The notes beneath the pieces were generated by a model that was not told the origin of the DNA, searched no databases, and worked only from the letters and a program-made list of their open reading frames with translations. This document shows positions 46,489-55,625 of a stretch of 64,000 bases of DNA, piece after piece. The position numbers and the translations under genes are program-made. Origin of the DNA: Marinobacterium ramblicola. Lineage in GTDB: Bacteria; Pseudomonadota; Gammaproteobacteria; Pseudomonadales; Balneatricaceae. The number at the start of each line of letters is the position of its first letter. The first letter of the stretch is position 1. The stretch is from the NCBI RefSeq assembly GCF_019084545.1, contig NZ_JAHREP010000001.1:124001-188000 (forward strand). Reading direction: 5' to 3'.

Positions 46489-47490
46489 GTGAACGTAGCG
46501 ATAGTTGGACCCAGTACCCTGACCGGTGAAAATCTGTTTGAACTCCTTGACGGCCATGCGCTTGAAGTTGAACGTCTGCGGCTGTACGACCGCGAGGATG
46601 AGGCCGGGCGCTCCCTGATGTTCCGGGGCAGTGCCGTTCGGGTCAGACCGATCGAAACCACTGATATCGAGTCGGACCTGGATGTTGTCTTTCTGTGCGA
46701 CCCGGATCTGGATCCGGCGCAGCTGGCGCGAATCAAGGGCAGCGGCGCGCTGCTGATCGACCTGTTCCCGGCACGGCAGAGCGAGGCCGTGCTGATCGTT
46801 CCGGAGGTGAATGGCGATAAGCTTGCCGATATTCGGCGTGGCGATGTGCTGGGGTGTCCCGATGCCGCCAGCATCGCCGCCGCGATGGCGCTGGCGCCGC
46901 TGCAGGCTGACTATCAGGTGTTGCGCCTGAATGCAGTCGCAATGCAGTCTGCTGCATCTCTGGGGCACCAGGGGGTTGAAGCCCTGGCGGCCGAAACGGC
47001 GCGACTGCTCAATGGGCGTGATGCGGAAGCGACACTCTTTTCGACACAGTACGCGTTTAATTTGATGCCTCAGGTCGGAGTTCTCGATAGCGAAGGGTTC
47101 TCCGAAGTGGAGCGTCGGTTTGCAACCGAGGTCCGGGCGTTGCTCGATGACGATCAGATTGAGATCGTCGTCAATGTTTTGCAGCTGCCGATCTTTTATG
47201 GTGTCGCTGTGACGCTGCAGGCTGAAACAGCCCATCCGGTGGATCTCGAGCATGCTGCCTCGCTGTTGGGCAAGGCGCCGGGGCTGCAGATGAATCGCAG
47301 TACCAATCCGGTAACGCCGGTCGGATCTGCGGCAGGGAATGACCTGGTCCATCTGGACAGGTTGCGGCTTGAGGAGGGAGGAGATTGTGCTTTTGGAATC
47401 TGTGCCGTGACCGATAACCTTCGCAAGGGCGGCGCGCTGAACGCCATCCAGATTGCGGATGGTTGGCAAAAGCAGCACTGTTCTCGGTAA
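46489..47490 (+). CDS. usg: Asd-like USG-1 family protein, probably inactive
   Basis: A paralogue of Asd, 333 residues, that in gammaproteobacteria commonly sits between asd and fimV or truA. It keeps the Rossmann start NVAIVGPSTLTGENLFELL and a Cys (LGCPDAAS) near the catalytic position. The region of the general-base His (RCHSQAF in Asd) reads FYGVAVT here, with Gly where His would be, so semialdehyde dehydrogenase activity is unlikely. Role unknown. GTG start; no clear ribosome-binding site. The alignment is by eye. Confidence 0.85.
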   Translation: MNVAIVGPSTLTGENLFELLDGHALEVERLRLYDREDEAGRSLMFRGSAVRVRPIETTDIESDLDVVFLCDPDLDPAQLARIKGSGALLIDLFPARQSEAVLIVPEVNGDKLADIRRGDVLGCPDAASIAAAMALAPLQADYQVLRLNAVAMQSAASLGHQGVEALAAETARLLNGRDAEATLFSTQYAFNLMPQVGVLDSEGFSEVERRFATEVRALLDDDQIEIVVNVLQLPIFYGVAVTLQAETAHPVDLEHAASLLGKAPGLQMNRSTNPVTPVGSAAGNDLVHLDRLRLEEGGDCAFGICAVTDNLRKGGALNAIQIADGWQKQHCSR

Positions 47491-47545
47491 AAATGGCGCC
47501 GATTAGGGAGATTGGCTGTGCATAAACATCTGTTTGGACACCGTC

Positions 47546-47574
47546 TTGACCCACGTGGCAGTTATCAATAATAC
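47546..47574 (+). promoter_or_regulatory. Sigma-70 type promoter of fimV
   Basis: TTGACC (47546-47551) and TAATAC (47569-47574) with exactly 17 bases between them, 87 bases before the fimV start. It gives fimV and the following genes a promoter independent of usg. Confidence 0.65.
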
Positions 47575-47660
47575 TTGGCGATGACGCTGGAAACGCAACT
47601 CTCTGATTTTGGTGACATATTCATCGGAGGGCGCGAGTCATACAAGAGGGAATCAAATCA

Positions 47661-50537
47661 ATGCTGCGCAAACTTGCCTTAAGCCTCGCGGTTGCCGGGG
47701 CGCTTAGCGCTACTCAAGCCAATGCACTGGGACTGGGTGAAATCCGGGTAAACTCCGCGCTTAACGAACCGCTGAACGCGGAGATAAAGCTGCTGCAGGT
47801 GCGCGATTTGTCGCCTCTTCAGATTCAGCCTCGGATGGCCGATATCGATGAGTTTTCGCTCGCCGGTATCAGTAAGTCGAGGTTTCTATCCGATGTGAGC
47901 TTCGATGTCCGGGTGATGCCGGATGGCACCGGTGTTATCAGATTGAAATCCACGACACCGATCAAAGAGCCGTTCCTGAACTTTTTGGTCGAGGTGAATT
48001 GGCCGGCGGGTCGCCTGGTGCGTGAATACACGCTGCTGCTCGACCCTCCGGTGTTTGATCCTACGCCGGTTCCGGGTGTGACCAGTGTGCAGCAGGCGCA
48101 GTCCACAGCTGCCAACATGTCTCAGCCTGCAGCGGCAAAGCCTCTGACATCCAAACCCTCCCGCCCCGAAAGCAGATCCAACATAAAGACCCGCATGGAC
48201 CCGAATGCCGAGGTCTATGTGGATGTGCATGACACCCTTTGGGAGTTGGCGCTTAAGCATCGTCCCGACAGCCAGGTGACGCCCGAGCAGATGATGCTGG
48301 CGCTGGTGCGCAAGAATCCCGAGTCCTTCCCGACCGGAAATATCAATGTCATGAAGGCCGGCACAGTCATGCGCCTGCCGACACTCGATGAAATCAATAC
48401 ACTGACACCTGCTCAGGCGAAAGCTGAGGCGGCGCGGCAGACACAGGTCTGGCGCCAGGGGCGTAATGCTCCCAAGCCTGCCGTGGAAAGCATGAAGGCG
48501 GAAGAGGCTGTCGTTGCGGGAAAGCCCTCTGAGCCGGTAAAGCCTAAGCAGCAGGCTGCGCCGGCCGAAGCTGTCGAGACAGAGGAGCCAGCAAGTCAGT
48601 TGAAGGTCGTGGCACCAGAAGGCGATAACGCCGAATCTGTTGCCCAGTCGGCTACGTCGGACGATATGTCGGCGACGGAGCAGGCGTCTGGCGACGCTGG
48701 ACAAAGTGCGCAGGACGCAACGATGTCCGAGCAAACACTGATTCAGCGCAATGAGGAGTTGGAAAATCGACTGCTCGTTACGCAAGAGTCGATCTCGGTT
48801 ATCGAACGTGAGAACGGCGAGCTGAACGATAAGGTCGATGCGATCGCCTCCCAGCTGGATAAGTTGCAGCGCCTGATCGAACTCAAGGATCGAGAGTTGG
48901 CGATGATGCAGCAACAGCTGCAGCAGAAGGAAGCGGCCGCGGCGTCTGCCAATGAAGGCAGCTTTATCGATAAGGTCATGCAGAGCCCCGCATTACTGGG
49001 GGGGATCGGTGCCGGTGCGGTAGCGGTGCTGCTTGGCTTGCTGTTGGCGCTGCGCAAGAAAAAGCATAAAGAGCCTGGCCAAGCAGAACTTGTCGTCGAG
49101 ACTGACAAAACCGCCAAGACCGACACCGATGCCATCCCGCAAATGGCCGCTGCTACAGTAGCCGCTGGTGCGGTAGCGGCAGCGGTGAGCGAGCCGGAAG
49201 AGGCCAAGGCCGAAACTCCGGTTGTAGAGGAGCCGCCAGCAGAAAGCACGCATGACGAGATTGACGATCTGGATCTCGATCTCGACATGGATATGGAGCT
49301 CGACCTGGATGAAAGTGCTACGGCAGCATCCGAGCAGGTAAGGGAAGCGATCGATGACGAAGAGTTCGATCTTGGTATCGATGAGATCGAACAGCCCTCT
49401 GAGGCAGATGAGTCGCTTGATTCGGCGCTGGACGACATCCTTGCAGGCAGTGCCGAGGCAGAAGCAGAGGCGGATATCGACACCGGTCTGGATGATCTGT
49501 TGTCGGAAACCGCTGGCGCTGACGATTTCGATGACGATCTGCCTGGTCCGTTGGACGATCTTGAACTTAACCCTGAGTCTCCCGCGCAAGAGGTGACGGC
49601 CGAGGACGCCGAGGACGACGAGCTCGATGGGTTGGACTTCTCGATCGATGCGGTCGAGCAGCAGGTTGAAGATGAAGAGGACGTGCTGGAGCTGCCGGAC
49701 GACCTTGAGTTCGATCTGGCCAAGGAGCTCTCGGCTGCCGATGAGGCAGCAGAGGACCTTGGCCAGAAGGCTGAGGCCGAAGAGGATGATCTGGCCGGTC
49801 TGGACTTCTCGGTGGATACCGCATCGACCGAGGTATCGGCCAGTGAATCCGGTGATGATTTCCTGGATGATTTCTTTGCCGAGGATCCTGCAGAGAAGAA
49901 AGAGGGGCTGGGGTCGCTGCCCGAAACCTCCGATGATGATCTGGAGCCGCTGACAGACGCGCAGGTCGAGATTGACGATGATGAGTCTGTGGGGCTAGGT
50001 ACCGTTGACATCACGCCTGATGATGAGTCGTTCGAGGAGGACGACGATATCGAGGAGCTGATGCAGTCTGTGGTCGGTATCGAAGAGGACGAGGTTGCGC
50101 AGGGGACATCATCGTCCGCTGCCGAAGAGTTCGATGATCTCGATGCGATGCTGGCTTCGTTTGAACCGGAAGAGGATGAGCCGGTCGAGCGTAAACCGAC
50201 GCAGAGCGAGATGGTAGAGGACGAACTGACGGCCAACATCGCCCATGATCTTGAGATGGATCTGGATGCTGAACTCGATAGCCTGCTTTCCTCCACCGAT
50301 GATGAGATTGCGCTGGAGGAAGATAGTGCCGAGGAGCTGGACGATGGCGACGATCTGCTGGATTCGATGAACCTGCTCGACGGCGCTGACGAGATCGAAA
50401 CCAAGCTCGATCTGGCACGCGCCTATATCGAAATGGAGGACTCGGACGGTGCCAAGGATATTCTCAATGAGATTCTCAATGAGGGTAGTCCCGATCAGCG
50501 CCGAGAGGCTGAACTCTTGCTAGAGACCCTGAATTAA
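47661..50537 (+). CDS. fimV: FimV-like peptidoglycan-binding polar hub protein
   Basis: A 958-residue inner-membrane protein. A signal peptide ends near TQANA (22), followed by the FimV N-terminal domain (GLGEIRVNSALNEPLNAEI), a LysM domain (about 183-240, VDVHDTLWELALKH), a coiled coil (about 350-430), a TM helix (about 440-460, LGGIGAGAVAVLLGLLLAL) and a cytoplasmic tail extremely rich in Asp and Glu. The end is TPR-like (KLDLARAYIEMEDSDGAKDIL). In Pseudomonas, FimV organises type IV pili and the cell pole and affects cAMP signalling. truA starts four bases after its stop. Confidence 0.92.
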   Translation: MLRKLALSLAVAGALSATQANALGLGEIRVNSALNEPLNAEIKLLQVRDLSPLQIQPRMADIDEFSLAGISKSRFLSDVSFDVRVMPDGTGVIRLKSTTPIKEPFLNFLVEVNWPAGRLVREYTLLLDPPVFDPTPVPGVTSVQQAQSTAANMSQPAAAKPLTSKPSRPESRSNIKTRMDPNAEVYVDVHDTLWELALKHRPDSQVTPEQMMLALVRKNPESFPTGNINVMKAGTVMRLPTLDEINTLTPAQAKAEAARQTQVWRQGRNAPKPAVESMKAEEAVVAGKPSEPVKPKQQAAPAEAVETEEPASQLKVVAPEGDNAESVAQSATSDDMSATEQASGDAGQSAQDATMSEQTLIQRNEELENRLLVTQESISVIERENGELNDKVDAIASQLDKLQRLIELKDRELAMMQQQLQQKEAAAASANEGSFIDKVMQSPALLGGIGAGAVAVLLGLLLALRKKKHKEPGQAELVVETDKTAKTDTDAIPQMAAATVAAGAVAAAVSEPEEAKAETPVVEEPPAESTHDEIDDLDLDLDMDMELDLDESATAASEQVREAIDDEEFDLGIDEIEQPSEADESLDSALDDILAGSAEAEAEADIDTGLDDLLSETAGADDFDDDLPGPLDDLELNPESPAQEVTAEDAEDDELDGLDFSIDAVEQQVEDEEDVLELPDDLEFDLAKELSAADEAAEDLGQKAEAEEDDLAGLDFSVDTASTEVSASESGDDFLDDFFAEDPAEKKEGLGSLPETSDDDLEPLTDAQVEIDDDESVGLGTVDITPDDESFEEDDDIEELMQSVVGIEEDEVAQGTSSSAAEEFDDLDAMLASFEPEEDEPVERKPTQSEMVEDELTANIAHDLEMDLDAELDSLLSSTDDEIALEEDSAEELDDGDDLLDSMNLLDGADEIETKLDLARAYIEMEDSDGAKDILNEILNEGSPDQRREAELLLETLN

Positions 50538-50541
50538 CCTG

Positions 50542-51405
50542 ATGACACAGCAGGAACACAACCAGGGGGCGACGGAAGTCGCCCCCTTTCGTTACGCAGC
50601 GGCCGTCGAGTACGCTGGCGCCCAATATAACGGCTGGCAAGCGCAGAGCGGTGAGAACGTTCGCTGTGTGCAGTTGGAGGTGGAGCGGGCGATATCGCGT
50701 GTCGCCAACCATCCTGTCGGTGTGATCTGTGCCGGGCGTACCGATGCCGGGGTAAGCGCAAGCTACCAGATCATCCATTTCGATGCCCAGGTTGAGCGGC
50801 CGGAGCGAGCCTGGGTGATGGGAAGCAATACCTATCTGCCGGACGATATCGCCATCCTCTGGGTTCAGCGCGTTGGATCTGAATTCCATGCCCGCTTTTC
50901 GGCGGAGCAGCGACGCTATCGTTATCTGATCTACAGCTCGCCGGTTAAACCGGCGCTGTTGGCGCGGGGGGTGACCTGGACCTACAAGCAGCTCGACACG
51001 GCGCGCATGGCTGAAGCGGCTGCTTTTCTGGTTGGCGAGCATGATTTTACCTCCTACCGCGCGGTGGCCTGTCAGGCGCATAGCCCGGTGCGGGAGGTGA
51101 GATCGCTTGACGTCTACCGCAGTGGCGAGCTGATTGTGATCGATATCTGTGCCAACGCCTTTCTGCACCATATGGTACGAAATATCGCCGGGGTGCTGAT
51201 GAAGATTGGTGCGGGGGAGGCCGAGCCTGTCTGGGCCCGCGAGGTACTGGAGGCCCGCGATCGGCGCCAGGGCGGTGTCACGGCGCCACCTTGGGGATTG
51301 TATTTCGTCGATGTGCGCTACCCGGGGGCGTTTGAGCTGCCCGCGTCGCCGCTAGGTCCCTATTTTTTATCCGGTTCCCGGCCTGACGATTCGGCGAGGC
51401 TCTGA
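50542..51405 (+). CDS. truA: tRNA pseudouridine synthase A
   Basis: Makes pseudouridine at positions 38-40 of the tRNA anticodon arm. 287 residues. The catalytic Asp is in CAGRTDAGVSA (about 70-80), and VEYAGAQYNGWQAQ and FLHHMVRNIAGVLM are family blocks. There is no other start in frame, so the N-terminal codons 8-15 include a strong hairpin. It begins four bases after fimV, so translation may be coupled to it. Confidence 0.95.
   Translation: MTQQEHNQGATEVAPFRYAAAVEYAGAQYNGWQAQSGENVRCVQLEVERAISRVANHPVGVICAGRTDAGVSASYQIIHFDAQVERPERAWVMGSNTYLPDDIAILWVQRVGSEFHARFSAEQRRYRYLIYSSPVKPALLARGVTWTYKQLDTARMAEAAAFLVGEHDFTSYRAVACQAHSPVREVRSLDVYRSGELIVIDICANAFLHHMVRNIAGVLMKIGAGEAEPVWAREVLEARDRRQGGVTAPPWGLYFVDVRYPGAFELPASPLGPYFLSGSRPDDSARL
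50565..50586 (+). promoter_or_regulatory. GC-rich hairpin inside the first codons of truA
   Basis: GGGGGCGAC and GTCGCCCCC form a perfect nine-base stem with a GGAA tetraloop, followed by TTTCG. It lies 28 bases after the fimV stop, so it looks like a terminator or attenuator of the fimV transcript that is embedded in the truA coding sequence. Confidence 0.5.
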
Positions 51406-51442
51406 TAGAATTTCGACCTTATGAATAAAGCGGGAGAGTTCG

Positions 51443-52066
51443 GTGACGCGGGTTAAAATCTGCGGCATCACCAGGTTGGAGGATGCCCTCTGCGCGGTGG
51501 AGGCCGGAGCCGACGCGTTGGGTTTCGTATTTTACGATCCCAGTCCGCGCGCCGTCGACGTCGATCGCGCTGCCAGTATCATAGAGCAGTTGCCGGCGTT
51601 CGTGACCACGACGGCGCTCTTCGTTGACCCTGCGCCGGAGCTGGTCGATAGGGTTGTTAAGGATGCCCGGGTGGATCTGCTGCAGTTCCATGGCAAAGAG
51701 TCTCCCGAGTTCTGCCAGGGCTTCGCTCGCCCATGGATCAAGGCGCTGAGAATGAAGCCCGATCTGGATCTGCTGGAGCAGTCGCAAAGGTATCACGCCG
51801 GGCGGGGCCTTCTCTTGGATGCCTATCGCCCAGGGGTGCCGGGCGGCACCGGGGAGTCTTTTGACTGGGATAGAATTCCGGCTGAGTTGGCGTCCGAGGT
51901 TATTCTGGCCGGCGGCTTGAATCCGGATAATGTGGCGCAGGCGGTGCGACGCGTCCGGCCTTTTGCGGTAGACGTCAGCGGCGGTGTTGAAGAGGCGCCG
52001 GGTATCAAGAGCTGCCAGAAGATCCAGGCGTTTATAGCGCAGGTGAGACTGACGGACCGGAGTTGA
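51443..52066 (+). CDS. trpF: Phosphoribosylanthranilate isomerase
   Basis: Third step after chorismate in tryptophan synthesis: an Amadori rearrangement. 207 residues in a TIM barrel. [13 protein letters not shown] is the start with the catalytic Cys, and [28 protein letters not shown] and [10 protein letters not shown] follow in order. GTG start with GGGAGA upstream. trpA and trpB are not next to it. It is separated from accD by 171 bases in which I see no further gene. Confidence 0.95.
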   Translation: MTRVKICGITRLEDALCAVEAGADALGFVFYDPSPRAVDVDRAASIIEQLPAFVTTTALFVDPAPELVDRVVKDARVDLLQFHGKESPEFCQGFARPWIKALRMKPDLDLLEQSQRYHAGRGLLLDAYRPGVPGGTGESFDWDRIPAELASEVILAGGLNPDNVAQAVRRVRPFAVDVSGGVEEAPGIKSCQKIQAFIAQVRLTDRS

Positions 52067-52237
52067 TCGGTTAGCCGATGATCCGTCCGGTGTCTGGATT
52101 TGATGTGTGGGTATGAAAGCGTTTCTGATTTCGCTTTTAGCCCGTTGACCGGATAAGATTCTGTACCAGCGTTTTGGCCACTCCCGGAAAGCCGGGGTAC
52201 AGAGCGCTGAAAAGAGAAATTTCAGGAAAGGATAGAG

Positions 52238-53098
52238 ATGAGCAACTGGCTTGAAAAGATCGTTCCATCCCTCGTACGCAGCGAAAAGAAACGCAGCAGT
52301 ATCCCCGAGGGGCTTTGGGATAAGTGTCCCAAGTGTGACGCGGTGCTTTATCGCCCGGAGCTGGAAAAGAACCTCAATGTCTGCCCGAAGTGCGAGCACC
52401 ACATGCGATTGGCGGCTCGTCGGCGTCTCGAACTGTTCCTCGACGAAGGGAGTGCGGTTGAGATTGGTGCGGATGTTGAGCCGGTTGATCGTCTGAAATT
52501 CCGCGATTCCAAAAAATATAAGGATCGTCTGGTCGCCGCGCAGCGCGAAACCGGCGAAAAAGATGCGCTGATCGCGATGCGCGGTGAACTCGAGGGGATA
52601 CCGGTCGCAGCGGTCGCCTTCGAATTCCGCTTCATGGGTGGTTCCATGGGAGCGGTGGTTGGTGAACGTTTCGTACGGGCAGCGACCCTGGCGCTTGAAG
52701 AGCGGATGCCGCTGATCTGTTTCTCCGCTTCCGGCGGCGCGCGCATGCAGGAGGCGTTGATTTCGCTTATGCAGATGGCGAAAACCAGTGCTGCACTGGA
52801 GCGTATGCGTCGCGCGGGCGTGCCGTTTATCTCGGTGCTGACCGATCCGGTCTATGGTGGTGTGTCTGCCAGTCTGGCGATGCTGGGTGATCTTAACGTG
52901 GCAGAGCCGCGAGCGTTGGTCGGCTTTGCGGGGCCCAGGGTTATCGAGCAGACCGTGCGCGAGAAGCTGCCAGAAGGTTTCCAGCGCAGTGAGTTCCTGC
53001 TTGAGCACGGTCAGGTGGACATGATTATTGAACGACGCGAGATGCGTCCGCGACTCGCTTCAATCCTGCGCAAGCTGCTGCATCTGCCGGCGGCCTGA
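52238..53098 (+). CDS. accD: Acetyl-CoA carboxylase carboxyltransferase beta subunit
   Basis: Transfers carboxyl from carboxybiotin to acetyl-CoA for fatty acid synthesis, together with AccA. 286 residues. The N-terminal zinc ribbon is CPKCDAVLY then CPKCEHH; the crotonase-fold core has [18 protein letters not shown] (given as [12 protein letters not shown]) and [22 protein letters not shown] (given as [13 protein letters not shown]), and [20 protein letters not shown] lies upstream of the ATG. A terminator follows it. Confidence 0.96.
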   Translation: MSNWLEKIVPSLVRSEKKRSSIPEGLWDKCPKCDAVLYRPELEKNLNVCPKCEHHMRLAARRRLELFLDEGSAVEIGADVEPVDRLKFRDSKKYKDRLVAAQRETGEKDALIAMRGELEGIPVAAVAFEFRFMGGSMGAVVGERFVRAATLALEERMPLICFSASGGARMQEALISLMQMAKTSAALERMRRAGVPFISVLTDPVYGGVSASLAMLGDLNVAEPRALVGFAGPRVIEQTVREKLPEGFQRSEFLLEHGQVDMIIERREMRPRLASILRKLLHLPAA

Positions 53099-53107
53099 CC
53101 TCCAGTA

Positions 53108-53133
53108 GCGACCGCCGTTCGGCGGTCGTTTCC
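53108..53133 (+). terminator. Hairpin between accD and folC
   Basis: CGACCGCC and GGCGGTCG form an eight-base stem with loop GTTC, followed by TTTCC, 10 bases after the accD stop. The short T-run makes it a moderate terminator, so folC may still be partly read through. Confidence 0.65.
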
Positions 53134-53147
53134 GTTCCGGAGTAACC

Positions 53148-54431
53148 ATGCACACAGATTATCCCTCCACCCTCGATGCCTGGCTTGAGCGTATCGAGGC
53201 ATGCCATCCGGCTGAAATTGAACTCGGGCTTGAGCGTATTCGGCGCGTTGCCGAGCGATTGGCAATTGATCTCGGACAGAGCCGCAAAGTGCTGATTGCC
53301 GGCACCAACGGCAAGGGTTCGACAGTGACCATGCTGGACTCGATTCTGAGGGCAGCGGGCCTGACTACCGGGGTTTATACCTCGCCCCACTTCCTGCGTT
53401 ATAACGAGCGGATATGCATTAACGGCGAAGAGGTCGGCGATCGGCTGATTTGCGAGCAGTTTAGCAAGATTGAGCGTGCGAGGGGCGAGACCGAGCTGAC
53501 CTACTTCGAGTACGGTACGCTCGCTGCGCTGCTCTGTTTTGCCGAGGCGAAACCTGATGTGCTGTTGCTGGAGATAGGTCTCGGCGGACGTCTGGATGCC
53601 GTCAATATCGTCGATTGCGATATCGCCGTCGTTACCAGTATCGCCCTTGATCATACCGATTGGCTGGGTAGCGACCGGGAGCAGATAGGCCGCGAGAAAG
53701 CCGGTATCGTACGGGCTGGCAAACCCCTTGTGTGCGGCGATCCGGAGCCTCCCGAAAGTGTGATCGCGCTCTGTGCCGAACGGGGCGTGCCGCTTTGGGT
53801 ACGCAATCGCGATTATGGGCTTGAACTGGATAATGGCAACTGGCGTTGGTGGGGTACCGGGGCGGCGCGTGAGTCGCAGGTATATGAAACACTGCCCCAG
53901 CCGGAGCTGCCGGTGATCAATGCGGCGACCGTGGTCCAGGTGATTCAGTTGCTGGGTCTGGAGATCTCGGCGGCTGAAGTCGCCAAGGGGCTGCGCGATG
54001 CGAAGATGACCGGCCGGATGCAGCGCGTCTCCATACCGGAGGGGCCGTGCATACTGGACGTGGCGCACAATCCGGAAGCGGCTGCCTACATGGCTAACTG
54101 GCTGGATCAGCATCCCATATCGGGGCGCACGCTGCTGGTTATCGGCATGCTTGCCGATAAGGATATCGATAGCGTCATCGAGAAGCTTGGTCATTCGATC
54201 GATCTCTGGTTCCCGGTTTCTCTCGGTGGCGCCAGGGGGGCGGCCGCCCAACGTCTGGCTGAACCTGTCCGCGCCAACGGTGGCCGTGTTCATGCCGAGT
54301 ATGATCGGGTGGCCGTGGCTCTGGCCGACGCTCGGCAGCAGTTGGCTCCGGGGGATCGATTGCTGGTCGCGGGGTCGTTCGTTACTGTCAGCCAGGCGCT
54401 GCAGGCGCTTGATGAGAAAGCCTCGAATTAA
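53148..54431 (+). CDS. folC: Folylpolyglutamate synthase / dihydrofolate synthase
   Basis: Adds glutamate to dihydropteroate and to folates. 427 residues. The Mur-ligase P-loop is IAGTNGKGSTVTML, the substrate block is LEIGLGGRLDAVNIVDCD (given as LEIGLGGRLDAVNI) and ALDHTDWLG, and the C-terminal lid includes LDVAHNPEAA. The accD-folC-SPOR-cvpA-purF order is as in Pseudomonas. The SPOR gene starts about 26 bases after it. Confidence 0.95.
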   Translation: MHTDYPSTLDAWLERIEACHPAEIELGLERIRRVAERLAIDLGQSRKVLIAGTNGKGSTVTMLDSILRAAGLTTGVYTSPHFLRYNERICINGEEVGDRLICEQFSKIERARGETELTYFEYGTLAALLCFAEAKPDVLLLEIGLGGRLDAVNIVDCDIAVVTSIALDHTDWLGSDREQIGREKAGIVRAGKPLVCGDPEPPESVIALCAERGVPLWVRNRDYGLELDNGNWRWWGTGAARESQVYETLPQPELPVINAATVVQVIQLLGLEISAAEVAKGLRDAKMTGRMQRVSIPEGPCILDVAHNPEAAAYMANWLDQHPISGRTLLVIGMLADKDIDSVIEKLGHSIDLWFPVSLGGARGAAAQRLAEPVRANGGRVHAEYDRVAVALADARQQLAPGDRLLVAGSFVTVSQALQALDEKASN

Positions 54432-54457
54432 ACTCCGGACCGGGCTTAAATGACGGA

Positions 54458-55018
54458 ATGCAGGGCATGAACAGAGAGCAGAAAAAACGGGTACTTGGAC
54501 TGTGCGCAGTTGTGATTGTTGGCGCTGCCATATTGCCGCTGCTGCTGGATGGCGCCGGCTATCGCGAAAGACACCTGGAAAGCCGTATTCCGCCGGCCCC
54601 GGAACCTGTTGGATTAGCCATAGTGGAGCCGCAGCTGCAACCCTTGCCCAGCACTGCCGAGCCGGCCTTGCCGGCTGAGCCTGCCGTGGTCAGCGTGCCG
54701 GTCGAGCCGTTGCAGGAGGCGATCGATAAGGTGGAGCCCAGTCTTGATCCAACCTCGGATACACCGGGGCTGGATCAAGAAGGCGTTCCGGTGGCCTGGA
54801 CGCTGCAACTCGCCAGTTTCCGCGATGAGTCCAATGCACGGGCGCTGCGTTCTGAGTTGCTGGAGGCTGGGTATAAGGTCTACATCCGCCATATGGCTGG
54901 CCTGGTAAAGGTTTTTGTGGGCCCGGAACTGCAGCGAACGCGGCTGGAGAAGCTCCAGGCGCAGTTGAAGCAGGAGTACGCCTTGGACGGTATCGTCGTG
55001 CGTTTTACGACACAGTGA
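54458..55018 (+). CDS. SPOR domain protein (DedD-like)
   Basis: A cell-division accessory protein of 186 residues. A short cytoplasmic start precedes one TM helix (about 13-31, GLCAVVIVGAAILPLLLDG), then a Pro/Ala/Glu-rich linker (about 45-105) and a C-terminal SPOR domain (about 112-186, WTLQLASFRDESNARALRSEL), which binds glycan strands at the septum. Position between folC and cvpA matches dedD. Start ambiguous: ATGs at 54458 and 54467 both lack strong sites. Confidence 0.85.
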   Translation: MQGMNREQKKRVLGLCAVVIVGAAILPLLLDGAGYRERHLESRIPPAPEPVGLAIVEPQLQPLPSTAEPALPAEPAVVSVPVEPLQEAIDKVEPSLDPTSDTPGLDQEGVPVAWTLQLASFRDESNARALRSELLEAGYKVYIRHMAGLVKVFVGPELQRTRLEKLQAQLKQEYALDGIVVRFTTQ

Positions 55019-55081
55019 TCGGCCGTTGGGTTCGCTGGCAGGCTCTGTTAGAATGCGCGCTGTTTTCAGGGGTGGTTATCG

Positions 55082-55576
55082 ATGAACTGGGCTGACTGGG
55101 TCATACTTGCAATCGTGGCGATATCAAGCGTGCTGAGTCTGCGTCGCGGCTTCGTTCGAGAGGCGGTTTCGCTGGCATCCTGGGTTATCGCTTTTATTGT
55201 CGCTCGGCTCTTTGCTGCCTCGCTGTCAGTAGTGCTGCAGGATTATATCGCTACCCCGTCACTTCGATTGATGGCTGCCTTTGCTATCTTGTTTATCATT
55301 ACGCTAATCGTTGGCGCGCTGATCGGTATGTTGATCGGTGCGCTCGTATCGGCTACCGGACTCAGCGCGACGGATAGGGTGCTGGGTATAGGCTTCGGCG
55401 CAGTCCGCGGAGCGCTCGTCGTCGTGGTGATCGTCGCGCTGCTCGGCATGACGCCGGCAGTCCAGGATTCATGGTGGCAGGAGTCCAGCCTGATTCCCCA
55501 TTTCGTGTTGATGGAGGGGTGGACGCGCGCTGTCGCTTCCGATGTCGGTCAGATGATCTGGAACGTCGGGCGTTGA
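55082..55576 (+). CDS. cvpA: CvpA family membrane protein
   Basis: An inner-membrane protein of 164 residues with four hydrophobic segments. The first is NWADWVILAIVAISSVLSLRRGFVREAVSLASWV (given as DWVILAIVAISSVLSLRRGF), the family signature. E. coli CvpA is linked to colicin V production and to bile and envelope stress. The ATG has AGGGGTGG upstream. It precedes purF, as in many proteobacteria. Confidence 0.9.
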   Translation: MNWADWVILAIVAISSVLSLRRGFVREAVSLASWVIAFIVARLFAASLSVVLQDYIATPSLRLMAAFAILFIITLIVGALIGMLIGALVSATGLSATDRVLGIGFGAVRGALVVVVIVALLGMTPAVQDSWWQESSLIPHFVLMEGWTRAVASDVGQMIWNVGR

Positions 55577-55625
55577 TCCCTTCATGCAAACTACAGCTAC
55601 TTATGTTCCGTCTGAGGTGAACTGA

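Noticed and set aside
49260-50420. Repeats in fimV
   Set aside because: The Asp/Glu codons recur, but there is no period or unit; this is low-complexity acidic sequence, not a tandem repeat.
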